Source of the DNA: Rhodocyclaceae bacterium
GTDB lineage: Bacteria; Pseudomonadota; Gammaproteobacteria; Burkholderiales; Rhodocyclaceae
Length of the DNA stretch: 64,000 nt
Direction of reading: 5' to 3'
Assembly: GCA_022072095.1 (NCBI GenBank)
Contig: JAJVIJ010000028.1
Span: 25,950 to 89,949 of the forward strand
Of this stretch, positions 7,782-16,227 are shown piece by piece. The notes under the pieces were generated by a model, which was not told where the DNA came from, did no database searches, and worked only from the letters and a program-made list of their open reading frames with translations. Position numbers and translations under genes: made by a program. How positions within the stretch are numbered: the first letter of the stretch is position 1; every line of letters starts with the position of its first letter.

Positions 7782-9095
7782 ATGGGCCTGGATACGACCC
7801 ACTATGCGGCGCGACGTCGTCGTCTCGCCGAGCGCATGGTCGATGGCGTGGCGGTCATTCCGACCGCGCCGGAACGGCTGCGCAACCGCGACACCCACTA
7901 TCCGTATCGTCATGACAGTTACTTTCATTATCTGACCGGCTTCGACGAACCTGAAGCGGTGCTGGTGCTGGAGGTGCGCGCCGGCGTACCGACCGCGAAC
8001 CTGTTCTGCCGGCCCAAGGATGCCGAGCGCGAGATATGGGATGGGTTTCGTCATGGCCCCGAGGCGGCTTGCGAGGTGTTCGGGCTGGACGCCGCGTGGC
8101 CGATAGGCGAACTGGACGCCAGGCTGCCGGAGATACTGGCCGACCGTCCGCGGCTGCTGTACGCGTTCGGCCACGATCCGACCTGGGACGGGTGCATCGC
8201 GCGCGCGCTGGAGGCGGTGCGCCAGCTCGCACGCTCGGGGCGCACGACGCCCGAAGCGATCGTCGATGTACGCGCGTGGCTGGATAGGCTGCGTGTGACC
8301 AAGGATGCATCCGAAATCGACACCATGCGCCGTGCTGCGGAGATTTCCGGGCGCGCGCACCGGCGGGCGATGCGCAGCGTGCGCGCCGGCATGTGGGAGT
8401 ACGAACTGGAGGCGGAGCTGCTGTACGAATTTCGCCGCCATGGCGCGCAATCGCCTGCCTATCCTTCGATCGTCGCTGGCGGCGCCAGCGCCTGCGTGCT
8501 GCACTATGTCAGCAATGATCGTCAGCTCGCAGACGGCGACCTGGTCCTGATCGACGCTGGCTGCGAGCTCGATGGCTACGCCTCGGACATCACGCGCACG
8601 TTTCCGGTCAATGGCCGGTTTTCCGTCGCTCAGCGTGAGATTTACGAGTTGGTGCTGGCGGCCCAAGCGGCGGCGGTCGCCGCCGTGGCACCCGGGCGTC
8701 ACTTCAACGAGCCGCACGAGGCCGCGGTGCGTGTGCTGTGTCAAGGTCTGTCGGACCTGGGGCTGTTGTCCGGATCGGTCGACGACATGATCGCCGAGGA
8801 GCGCTACAAGCGCTTCTACATGCACCGCACCAGCCACTGGCTGGGGCGCGACGTGCACGACGCCGGTCCCTATCGGGTCGGCGAGACCTGGCCCGTGCTG
8901 GCGCCGGGCCAGGTGCTGACCGTCGAACCGGGCTGCTACATTCGTGCGGCCGGCGACATCCCCGAAAAATACTGGCACATCGGGGTGCGCATCGAGGACG
9001 ATGCACTGGTGACCGAGGCGGGTTGCGAGCTCATCACCGCTGCGACGCCCAAGACGGTCGCCGAGATCGAAGCCTGGATGGCGGGTCGGGCATGA
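7782..9095 (+). CDS. pepP: Xaa-Pro aminopeptidase (M24B metallopeptidase)
   Basis: Cytoplasmic aminopeptidase that removes N-terminal residues preceding proline. The 437-aa product has the aminopeptidase-P N-terminal domain (HDSYFHYLTGFDEPEAVLVLE) and the pita-bread catalytic domain. Visible metal ligands are the Asp residues of LIDAGCELDGYASDITRTFP, the His of SHWLGRDVHDAG, and the Glu residues of VLTVEPGCYI and GVRIEDDALV. The stop codon overlaps the ubiH start (ATGA), the pepP-ubiH coupling common in proteobacteria. Confidence 0.95.
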   Translation: MGLDTTHYAARRRRLAERMVDGVAVIPTAPERLRNRDTHYPYRHDSYFHYLTGFDEPEAVLVLEVRAGVPTANLFCRPKDAEREIWDGFRHGPEAACEVFGLDAAWPIGELDARLPEILADRPRLLYAFGHDPTWDGCIARALEAVRQLARSGRTTPEAIVDVRAWLDRLRVTKDASEIDTMRRAAEISGRAHRRAMRSVRAGMWEYELEAELLYEFRRHGAQSPAYPSIVAGGASACVLHYVSNDRQLADGDLVLIDAGCELDGYASDITRTFPVNGRFSVAQREIYELVLAAQAAAVAAVAPGRHFNEPHEAAVRVLCQGLSDLGLLSGSVDDMIAEERYKRFYMHRTSHWLGRDVHDAGPYRVGETWPVLAPGQVLTVEPGCYIRAAGDIPEKYWHIGVRIEDDALVTEAGCELITAATPKTVAEIEAWMAGRA

Positions 9096-10255
9096 ACCCG
9101 GCGAGCCGCGTAGACATTCTCATCGTCGGCGCCGGCCCGGCCGGCTTGACGCTGGCGCTTGCGCTCGCCGACAGCGGCCATACGATGGCCGTGGTCGACG
9201 CAGGTGAACCCGAGCGGGCCGCTTGCGACCCGCGCGTGCTGGCGCTGTCACACGGCTCGCGGCTGATGTTCGGGCGTCTCGGCATCTGGGGACGGTTTCC
9301 GGCGACCCCGATCACCGAAATCCATGTCTCGCAGCAGGCGGGCTTCGGTCGTACGCTGATCCGGGCCGACGAGCTGCATGTGCCGGCCCTGGGTTATGTG
9401 GCGTCCGCAGGTCGCATCGCCGAGGCATTGCGCATCGCGCTCGAGGCAAAAGGGGTGCGGCCCAGCTATGCCACGCGCTCGGTCCCGGATGCCGATACGG
9501 CCTCGGGACAGGTCCGGGTCGTGGGTCCGGCGGGAGAGACGACCCTCGAGGCCCGGCTGGTGGTCCACGCAGAAGGCGGTGCCGGCACCGGAACCGAGGC
9601 GGGCCAGGTGAGCGTGCGCGACTATCGGCAACATGCGATCGTCACCGACATCGAACCGGCGCGGCGGCATGGCGGTCGCGCCTGGGAGCGCTTCACGCCG
9701 GGGGGGCCGGTCGCATTGCTGCCTTTCGGCGAGCGCTACAGCCTGGTCTACACCTGTGCCAGCACCGAGGTGGATGCGTGCCTTGGCAGTTCTGAAAGCG
9801 CGTTCATCGAGCGCGTCGAGGCGCATCTTGCCGGCCGGCTGCGCTTTGTGGGTACCGGCGCACGACAGGCGTTTCCGCTCGCGATGCGCCGTCGCCGGCA
9901 GCCGGTCAGTGGCCGGCATGTCTGGCTCGGCAATGCGGCGCAGACCCTGCACCCGGTCGCCGGCCAGGGATTCAATCTGGCCTTGCGCGACATCGCGGTC
10001 CTGACCGAATGCCTGGTGCGCGAGCGCGAACTGGATGGCCCGATGCCGGGATTGCTGCGTGATTTTGCGCGTGCGCGCCGCGTCGATCGCCTGGGTGCGC
10101 AAGTCGCGACCGACGGCCTCGCGCGCCTGTTCATCCTCCCGGGGCGGCTGGCGGCATCGATGCGCGGCTTCGGGCTGCTCGCGCTGGACCTGTGTCCTTC
10201 CATGCGTGGCATGCTCGCCGGACGAGCGATGTTCGGCTTGTGCGCGCGAACCTGA
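9092..10255 (+). CDS. ubiH: UbiH/UbiF-family FAD-dependent ubiquinone-biosynthesis hydroxylase
   Basis: Flavoprotein monooxygenase that hydroxylates the aromatic ring of a ubiquinone precursor. The 387-aa product has the FAD-binding GxGxxG (VDILIVGAGPAGL, residues 7-19), a DPRVLALSHGS segment and the second FAD motif GNAAQTLHPVAGQGFNLALRD. The start overlaps the pepP stop by 4 nt, so translation is coupled. The exact ring position (C5, C6 or C8) cannot be told apart by inspection, so the symbol ubiH is by genome context. Confidence 0.85.
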   Translation: MNPASRVDILIVGAGPAGLTLALALADSGHTMAVVDAGEPERAACDPRVLALSHGSRLMFGRLGIWGRFPATPITEIHVSQQAGFGRTLIRADELHVPALGYVASAGRIAEALRIALEAKGVRPSYATRSVPDADTASGQVRVVGPAGETTLEARLVVHAEGGAGTGTEAGQVSVRDYRQHAIVTDIEPARRHGGRAWERFTPGGPVALLPFGERYSLVYTCASTEVDACLGSSESAFIERVEAHLAGRLRFVGTGARQAFPLAMRRRRQPVSGRHVWLGNAAQTLHPVAGQGFNLALRDIAVLTECLVRERELDGPMPGLLRDFARARRVDRLGAQVATDGLARLFILPGRLAASMRGFGLLALDLCPSMRGMLAGRAMFGLCART

Positions 10256-10414
10256 ATCACTTCCAGGGTCACGTCGCCCGGCATCGCGGGACGGCGTACC
10301 ATGCGCATGGCTTTGTATCTTGCTGCGGCGATGATTGCGCGCCGGTCCCGTGGCGATCGCGGATAATCATCGCAGTGGCGCCTGACCACAACTGAACAAA
10401 CTTGGGGGAGAGAA

Positions 10415-11227
10415 ATGGACGGTAGTCAGCTCAAGCAACCGGTACATAGCGAGAAGCGCGGTGCGACCCAGCTCATCGTCATGAACCGTCCGGAAGCGCG
10501 CAATGCGCTGGATCTGGAGATGCGGGCAGCGCTCGGCGATGCCGTGGCGGCGGCACGCGATGACGCCGAGGTCAAGGTGGTGGTGATCACCGGTGCCAAC
10601 GGCGCTTTCTGCGCGGGCGGTGACCTCAAGTCGCTGACCGAGGAGCAGCGGCCGATCTATGCCGACCGCGAGCGCATCCGCCGGCTGCATCGCTGGTTCC
10701 GTGAGCTGGTCAATCTGGAGAAACCGGTGATCGCGGCCGTGGATGGCCCGGCCTTCGGGGCCGGGCTGAACCTGGCACTGGCCTGCGATTTCGTGCTCTG
10801 CTCGACCAGCGCGCGCTTCTGTGCGGTGTTCGGCCGCATCGGTCTGGCCCCCGACCTGGGGGGCTATTTTCTGTTGCCGCGCATCGTCGGCTTGCAGAAA
10901 GCGAAGGAGCTGGTGTTTTCCACGCGCGAAGTCACCCCGGAGGAGGCCGTGGACCTGAACATCGCCTACGCCGTGCATGCGCCCGAGACCTTGCTGGATG
11001 AGGCGCTCGCGCTCGCCGCGCGTTTCGAGAATGCGTCGACGGAGGCGCTGGGCATTGCCAAGAATGTGCTCAATCGTTCGTTCAATCTGGATTACGACAC
11101 GCTGTCCGAGCTGGAATCGGCGGCCCAGGCGATCGTCATGCGGACCGACTATTTTCGCGAGGCGGTCGGTCGTTTCATCAACAAGAAGCCGCTGAAAATG
11201 CAGTGGCCGAACAAGGGCGGGCGATGA
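10415..11227 (+). CDS. Enoyl-CoA hydratase/isomerase, PaaG-like
   Basis: Crotonase-fold enzyme of 270 aa and first gene of a catabolic operon. The oxyanion-hole segments are clear (GAFCAGGDLKSL and GPAFGAGLNLALACD). The first catalytic Glu usual in hydratases is replaced (GAGLNLAL rather than GGGxELAL), and the second position is Asp (RIGLAPDLGGYFLLPR). This pattern resembles PaaG-type isomerases more than true hydratases. The ATG follows GGGGGAG at 7 nt. The 160 bp upstream should contain the operon promoter. The substrate is unknown; the following 2-oxoacid dehydrogenase, acyl-CoA dehydrogenase and ligase suggest breakdown of a branched or cyclic carboxylic acid. Confidence 0.82.
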   Translation: MDGSQLKQPVHSEKRGATQLIVMNRPEARNALDLEMRAALGDAVAAARDDAEVKVVVITGANGAFCAGGDLKSLTEEQRPIYADRERIRRLHRWFRELVNLEKPVIAAVDGPAFGAGLNLALACDFVLCSTSARFCAVFGRIGLAPDLGGYFLLPRIVGLQKAKELVFSTREVTPEEAVDLNIAYAVHAPETLLDEALALAARFENASTEALGIAKNVLNRSFNLDYDTLSELESAAQAIVMRTDYFREAVGRFINKKPLKMQWPNKGGR

Positions 11228-11261
11228 TCGTGACGACCCAGTTTGCGTCGGGAGGGCGCGC

Positions 11262-12239
11262 ATGAGCGGGCCGATCGACGACCAAGGGCTACTGCGCCTG
11301 TACGAAAGCATGGTGCTGATCAGGCGTGCCGAGGAGCGTCTGTCGCGCCTGTTCGCGGGGGGGGAGATCCCGGGATTCGTGCACCTGAGTCTCGGTCAGG
11401 AGGCGGTTCCGGCCGGCGTGTGCGCGGTGCTGGAGCACGCCGACAGTGTCGCTTCGACGCACCGCGGCCACGGCCATGCGCTCGCCAAGGGGGTCCGGGT
11501 CGAAGGCTTCTTCGCCGAGATCATGGGCCGCGCCGGAGGCGTATGCAAGGGGCGTGGGGGATCGATGCACGTGGCCGACATGAGCATCGGCATGCTCGGG
11601 GCAAACGGCATCGTCGGTGGCGGCTACTCGCTTGCGCTGGGCGCCGCGTTTGCGCATCAGGTCAAGAAGCGTCCGAACATTGCGGTCACTTTCTTCGGTG
11701 ACGGTGCAATGGCCGAGGGCGCCTTGCATGAGTGTCTGAACCTGGCGGTGCTGTGGAAGCTGCCGCTGTTGTTCGTCTGCGAAAACAACGGTTGGTCGGA
11801 GTTCTCGCCCGTTTCGCGCCAGTTCGCGGCACGGCTGTCGGATCTGGGCGAGGCGTTCGGCATCGGCTCCGAGCACGCCGATGGCACCGACGTCGAGGCC
11901 GTGTTCGCGGCCGCGACACGCTGTGTCGCACGCGTGCGTTCCGGTGCGGGCCCGTACATTCTGGAATGCCGCACGAATCGCTGGCATGGCCACTTCGAGG
12001 GCGATCCGCAGAAATATCGCGAAGCGTCCGAGCTGGCTGCGGCGCGCGGCGAAGATCCGCTGGTGGTGACCGCGGGTCGTCTGGCCGCGCGCGGCATCGT
12101 CGAGGCGACGCTCGCCGATGTCGATGCCCGGGTCGTTGCACGCATCGATGCCGCCGTCGAGGCCGCACGTGCCGATGCCGAGCCGGACGTCGCCGCCGCC
12201 TTTGCCGATGTCTACGCCACCGGAGAAATCCATGCCTGA
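11262..12239 (+). CDS. 2-oxoacid (acetoin/pyruvate-type) dehydrogenase E1 component, alpha subunit
   Basis: Thiamin-diphosphate-binding half of the decarboxylating E1 enzyme, 325 aa. The TPP motif is GDGAMAEGALHECLNLAVLWKLPLLFVCENN, with earlier GFVHLSLGQEAVPAG and THRGHGHALAKG typical of the acetoin/pyruvate E1-alpha group. GGAGGGCGCGC precedes the ATG. It overlaps the beta-subunit gene by 8 nt. Whether the substrate is acetoin, pyruvate or a branched-chain 2-oxoacid cannot be decided from motifs. Confidence 0.9.
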   Translation: MSGPIDDQGLLRLYESMVLIRRAEERLSRLFAGGEIPGFVHLSLGQEAVPAGVCAVLEHADSVASTHRGHGHALAKGVRVEGFFAEIMGRAGGVCKGRGGSMHVADMSIGMLGANGIVGGGYSLALGAAFAHQVKKRPNIAVTFFGDGAMAEGALHECLNLAVLWKLPLLFVCENNGWSEFSPVSRQFAARLSDLGEAFGIGSEHADGTDVEAVFAAATRCVARVRSGAGPYILECRTNRWHGHFEGDPQKYREASELAAARGEDPLVVTAGRLAARGIVEATLADVDARVVARIDAAVEAARADAEPDVAAAFADVYATGEIHA

Positions 12240-13230
12240 CATGATCTTTCGCCAGGCGATCAACTCCGCTCTGGCCGATGCCATGAGTGCCGATGCGGAC
12301 GTGGTCTGTTTCGGCGAGGATGTCGCGGCGCCGGGCGGCGCCTTTGCCGTGACGCGTGGGCTGCTTGCGAAATTCGGCCCCGAGCGCGTGCGCGACACGC
12401 CGATTTCCGAAAACGCGATCGCCGGGGCTGCGGTCGGTGCGGCGCTCAGCGGTTTGCGGCCGGTGGTCGAAATCATGTTCATGGATTTCATGACATTGGC
12501 CATGGATGCGCTCGTCAATCAGGCCGCCAAGGCGCGCTTCATGTTCGGTGGGCAATGCAGCGTGCCGATGGTCGTGCGCACGCCGCATGGCGGCGGGCTG
12601 AATGCGGGCCCGCAGCATTCGCAGTGTCTCGAGGCCTGGTTCGCGCATGTCCCGGGGCTGAAGGTGGTCGTGCCGAGCAACGCGGCCGATGCCTATGGCC
12701 TGCTGCGTGCCGCGATCATCGATCCGGATCCGGTCATCTATGTCGAGAACAAGGCCTTGTATTCCGCCAAGAGCCCCGTTCCGGAGACGCTCGCGATCGT
12801 GCCGATCGGTAGCGCCGCGACGATGCGTCCGGGTCGGGATGTGACCGTGGTCGCTTACGGCATCGCGGTGCGCCAGGCGCTTGCGGCTGCGCAGACACTG
12901 GCCGCCGAGGGCGTCGAGGCCGAGGTCATCGACTTGCGCTCGATCCAGCCATGGGACCGGCAGGCGGTCCTGGATTCGGTCCGTCGCACCGGTCGTCTGG
13001 TGATCGCGCACGAGGCGGTGACTGCGTTCGGGGTCGGCGCCGAGATCGCCGCCTGGGTCGGCGAGCAGGCCTTCGACAGTCTGCGTGCGCCGATCGGCCG
13101 GGTCGGGTCGGCCTTCATGCCGACGCCTTTTGCCAAGTCGCTGGAGCGCCATTGCGTGCCGGCGGATACGCATGTCGTCGCGGCCGTCCGCTGCGCGGTT
13201 GCCTATAAATCCTCGAGGAGCCCTTCCTGA
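12232..13230 (+). CDS. 2-oxoacid dehydrogenase E1 component, beta subunit
   Basis: Partner of the E1 alpha subunit, 332 aa, completing the alpha2beta2 TPP enzyme. Family landmarks are DVVCFGEDVAAPGGAFAVTRGLLAKFG, the PISENAIAGAAVGAAL segment, EIMFMDFMTLAMDALVNQAAK and the C-terminal transketolase domain (VTVVAYGIAVRQAL, IDLRSIQPWD). The ATG at 12232 was chosen because it follows GGAG at a good distance and keeps the family N-terminus; the frame is open further upstream but reads inside the alpha gene. It overlaps the next gene by one base (TGATG). Confidence 0.9.
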   Translation: MPDMIFRQAINSALADAMSADADVVCFGEDVAAPGGAFAVTRGLLAKFGPERVRDTPISENAIAGAAVGAALSGLRPVVEIMFMDFMTLAMDALVNQAAKARFMFGGQCSVPMVVRTPHGGGLNAGPQHSQCLEAWFAHVPGLKVVVPSNAADAYGLLRAAIIDPDPVIYVENKALYSAKSPVPETLAIVPIGSAATMRPGRDVTVVAYGIAVRQALAAAQTLAAEGVEAEVIDLRSIQPWDRQAVLDSVRRTGRLVIAHEAVTAFGVGAEIAAWVGEQAFDSLRAPIGRVGSAFMPTPFAKSLERHCVPADTHVVAAVRCAVAYKSSRSPS

Positions 13231-14009
13231 TGAGCGCCATTCTGAGTGAGCGCCAAGATGCAGTTGGCCTGCTGACCATCAATCGTCCGAAAACGCTCAA
13301 TGCGATCGATCTGCCGACCATTCTGGAATTGGAGCAGTCTTTCCTGGCGATGGAGGCCGATCCGGCCGTGCGCGTGATCGTCATCACTGGCGCCGGCGAG
13401 CGTGCCTTTGTCGCCGGCGGCGACATCGCCGATCTGAATTCGCGACAGGGCCTGCAGCACTACCGCGATTTCGCCGAAGCGATCCACCGCCTCTTCCGGC
13501 GCATCGAAGCCTGCGACAAGCCGACCATCGGCGCGGTCAATGGCTGGGCATTGGGCGGTGGCACCGAACTCGTGCTGGCACTCGACATGCGCATTGCCGC
13601 CGACAGTGCGCGCTTCGGCCTTCCCGAGATCAATCTCGGCTTGTTTCCCGGCGCCGGCGGCACGCAGCGCATCATCCGTCAGCTGCCTTTGTGCCGCGCC
13701 AAGGAAATCATGTTTACCGGTGACCAGCTCACCGCCCAGGAAGCGCTGGCCATCGGGCTCGTCAATCGCGTGGTGGCGCGCGAGCAGGTGCTGGACGAGG
13801 CCATGGCACTCGCGCGCAAGGTGGCGGGCAAGTCGCCGCTGGTGCTGAAGCTGTTGAAGCGCACGCTGCTGCATGGTGCCGACATGCCGCTGGCGGCGGC
13901 CCTGCCGTTCGAGCAGGCGATGATCGGGCTGGTGCTCGACAGCCGCGACGCGCACGAGGGCTGCGCGGCGTTCATCGAGAAGCGCCCCGCCAATTTCGCG
14001 GGAGAATGA
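13230..14009 (+). CDS. Enoyl-CoA hydratase (crotonase family)
   Basis: 259-aa crotonase-fold enzyme with both catalytic positions of a true hydratase: GWALGGGTELVLALD and LPEINLGLFPGAGGTQRI, plus the oxyanion-hole loop AFVAGGDIADL. It is translationally coupled to the E1-beta gene upstream (start overlaps the stop) and to the E2 gene downstream (4-nt overlap). It is a second crotonase in the same operon, distinct from the PaaG-like one at the operon start, so sequential isomerisation and hydration of one pathway's intermediates is plausible (inference). Confidence 0.9.
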   Translation: MSAILSERQDAVGLLTINRPKTLNAIDLPTILELEQSFLAMEADPAVRVIVITGAGERAFVAGGDIADLNSRQGLQHYRDFAEAIHRLFRRIEACDKPTIGAVNGWALGGGTELVLALDMRIAADSARFGLPEINLGLFPGAGGTQRIIRQLPLCRAKEIMFTGDQLTAQEALAIGLVNRVVAREQVLDEAMALARKVAGKSPLVLKLLKRTLLHGADMPLAAALPFEQAMIGLVLDSRDAHEGCAAFIEKRPANFAGE

Positions 14010-15019
14010 CGATGGTCGTACAGCAATTGGTTATGCCCAAGCTGGGTCTGACGATGACCGAGGGCACCGTGCTCGAATGGCATGTCGGCGAAGGCAGCAC
14101 GTTCAAGCGTGGCGACATTCTGGTCGTGGTCGAGTCGGACAAGGTCGCGAACGAGGTCGAGGCGCCCGAGGATGGTCGTTTGCTGAAGATCATCGTGGCC
14201 GCCGGCGACACCGTGGATGTGGCGACGCCGATCGCGGAATGGACTGCCGATGCGGAGGCTGGTGCGGCGGCCGCTGTCGTCCATGCCGCCCCCCCCCAGG
14301 CGGTCGTGGCCGCGCAAGTGGCGGTCGCGCCTGCCGGTCCGCGCCGGCGTCGTGCCAGCGCGACCGAGGCGACCATTGCGCGCCGCCTCACCGAGGCGAA
14401 GCAGACGATCCCGCATTTCTATCTGGCGACCGAGGTCGATGCCGGGCCGATGCAGGCGCTGCGCGCTCGCTGGAAGGCCGCGAACCCGCAGGCCGGGTTG
14501 ACCGTGACCCATCTCATCGTCATGGCACTGGCGCGTACGCTCGCTGCGCATCCGGAGCTGAACGTGGTCTGGGAGGGTGACGAGTTCGTCGAGCTGGAGC
14601 GGGTGGACATCGGCATCGCGGTGCATGTGTCGAGTGGCCTGGTGGTGCCGATGCTGCGCGCCGCCGACCGACTCGACATCGCCGGCATCGCGCACAGCGT
14701 CTCGGCACTGGCCGAGCGCGCACGCGCCGGCGAGCTGACCGCCGAGGATTTCGGCGGTGGCGCCGTGTCGGTATCGAATGCCGGCATGCATGACGTGACC
14801 TACATGAGCTCGATCATCAATCCCGGCCAGGCCGCGATCCTCGGAGTCGGTTCGGAGCGCAGCAGCTATCGCCCCGGCAAGGATGGTTCGCCCAGTCTCG
14901 TGCGCGAAATCGGCATGGTGTTGTCCTGCGATCATCGGGTCCTGGATGGCGTACGCGGGCTGAAACTGTTGAATGGTGTCAAGAGCCGACTGGAAAATCC
15001 GGCCGAGTGGCTGGCCTGA
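14006..15019 (+). CDS. 2-oxoacid dehydrogenase E2 acyltransferase, short form without E3-binding domain
   Basis: Dihydrolipoamide acyltransferase core of the complex, 337 aa. It has a single lipoyl domain (residues 5-80, lipoyl lysine K46 in ESDKVANEV), an Ala-rich linker and the acyltransferase domain (FYLATEVDAGPMQAL to the active-site HRVLDG, H310 and D314). The peripheral-subunit-binding domain that normally sits between them is missing or unrecognisable, and no E3 gene is in the operon. The linker is encoded across a run of nine cytosines (14289-14297). The overlap with the preceding crotonase gene indicates coupled translation. Confidence 0.88.
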   Translation: MTMVVQQLVMPKLGLTMTEGTVLEWHVGEGSTFKRGDILVVVESDKVANEVEAPEDGRLLKIIVAAGDTVDVATPIAEWTADAEAGAAAAVVHAAPPQAVVAAQVAVAPAGPRRRRASATEATIARRLTEAKQTIPHFYLATEVDAGPMQALRARWKAANPQAGLTVTHLIVMALARTLAAHPELNVVWEGDEFVELERVDIGIAVHVSSGLVVPMLRAADRLDIAGIAHSVSALAERARAGELTAEDFGGGAVSVSNAGMHDVTYMSSIINPGQAAILGVGSERSSYRPGKDGSPSLVREIGMVLSCDHRVLDGVRGLKLLNGVKSRLENPAEWLA

Positions 15020-15037
15020 GCGAGGAGGGAGCGAACG

Positions 15038-16210
15038 ATGGATTTCCGACTGAGCGAAGAGCAGCGCATGATGGCGCGTGCGGCCCGAGAGGTCGGCGGC
15101 CGCTTCGGCATGGACTACTGGCGCGAGTGTGACGAGAACAAGGCTTTTCCGGCCGAGTTCTGGCGCGCGGTCTGCGAGGCCGGCTTGTGCGGGGTCGCGC
15201 TGCCGGAGCAGTACGGCGGGTCGGGGCTGGGCATGCTGGACATGGCGATCATCGTCGAGAATCTCGCCGCGAGCGGTGGCGGGCCGACGGTCGGTCAGTT
15301 GTTCATGCTGAACCCGATCTTTGGCGGCGTGTCGATTTCACGCTTCGGCACGCCGGCCATGAAGTCCGAGCTGCTGCCCAAGCTCATCCGCGGCGAGATG
15401 TGTTTCTGCATGGCGCTGACCGAACCGGATGCCGGCACCAACACGCTGGAGCTGAAGACCTTCGCGCGCGCCGACGGCGATGGCTGGCGCCTGAACGGCC
15501 GCAAGATCTGGATCACCGGCGTGCCCACGGCCGCCAAGATGCTGGTCATCGCGCGCACGCGCAAACTCGAGGCCGGCATGCGCCGCACGGAAGGGCTGTC
15601 GCTGTTCATGATCGATGTCGACCGCGCCGGATTGAGCCATCAGACCATCCCGAAGCTGGGCACCAATACGCTCGCGTCGAGCAACGTCTATTTCGACGAC
15701 GTGCGCGTCGAGCCGCACGAGGTCATCGGCGGCGTCGACCAGGGCTGGACTCAGCTCTTGGAAGTGCTCAACACCGAGCGCATCGTCACCACGGCCGCGC
15801 TGGCCGGTGGTGGCGAGCTGGTGCTGAAGCTGGCGGTCGACTACGCCGCCACGCGCAAGGTGTTCGGTGACAAGCCGATCGGCAGCTACCAGGGCCTGCA
15901 GTTCCCGCTGGCCCAGTGCCATGCCGAGATCGAGGCGGCACGGCTGCTGAATTACCGCGCCGCGGCTCATTGCGATGCCGGTCTGCCCTACGGCAGCGAT
16001 GCCAATCAGTCGAAACTCCTGCTCGCGCAGGCCGTGGCACGCGCCACCGAACGCGCCATGCAGACGATGGGCGGCATGGGCTTTGCGAAGGAATCCCATG
16101 TCGAGCGCATCTGGCGTGACGCGCGCCTGTTCCGCTTTGCGCCGGTATCGGAGGAGATGATCCTGAATTACATCGCCCAGCACGACCTGGGCATGCCGAG
16201 GTCTTACTGA
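15038..16210 (+). CDS. Acyl-CoA dehydrogenase
   Basis: FAD-dependent acyl-CoA dehydrogenase, 390 aa, probably introducing the double bond acted on by the operon's crotonases. Landmarks are LPEQYGGSGLGMLD, the FAD-binding MALTEPDAGTNTLELKT and IWITGVPTAAKMLV strands, and the C-terminal MQTMGGMGFAKESHVERIWRDARLFRFAPVSEEMI. The Glu of the MCAD-type YEG position appears to be Ala (FAPVSEE). The catalytic base may instead be E247 in LNTERIV, as in isovaleryl-CoA dehydrogenase (inference). The start has a strong GAGGAGGGAG ribosome-binding site. Confidence 0.92.
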   Translation: MDFRLSEEQRMMARAAREVGGRFGMDYWRECDENKAFPAEFWRAVCEAGLCGVALPEQYGGSGLGMLDMAIIVENLAASGGGPTVGQLFMLNPIFGGVSISRFGTPAMKSELLPKLIRGEMCFCMALTEPDAGTNTLELKTFARADGDGWRLNGRKIWITGVPTAAKMLVIARTRKLEAGMRRTEGLSLFMIDVDRAGLSHQTIPKLGTNTLASSNVYFDDVRVEPHEVIGGVDQGWTQLLEVLNTERIVTTAALAGGGELVLKLAVDYAATRKVFGDKPIGSYQGLQFPLAQCHAEIEAARLLNYRAAAHCDAGLPYGSDANQSKLLLAQAVARATERAMQTMGGMGFAKESHVERIWRDARLFRFAPVSEEMILNYIAQHDLGMPRSY

Positions 16211-16227
16211 GCTTTCAGGAGGAGATC

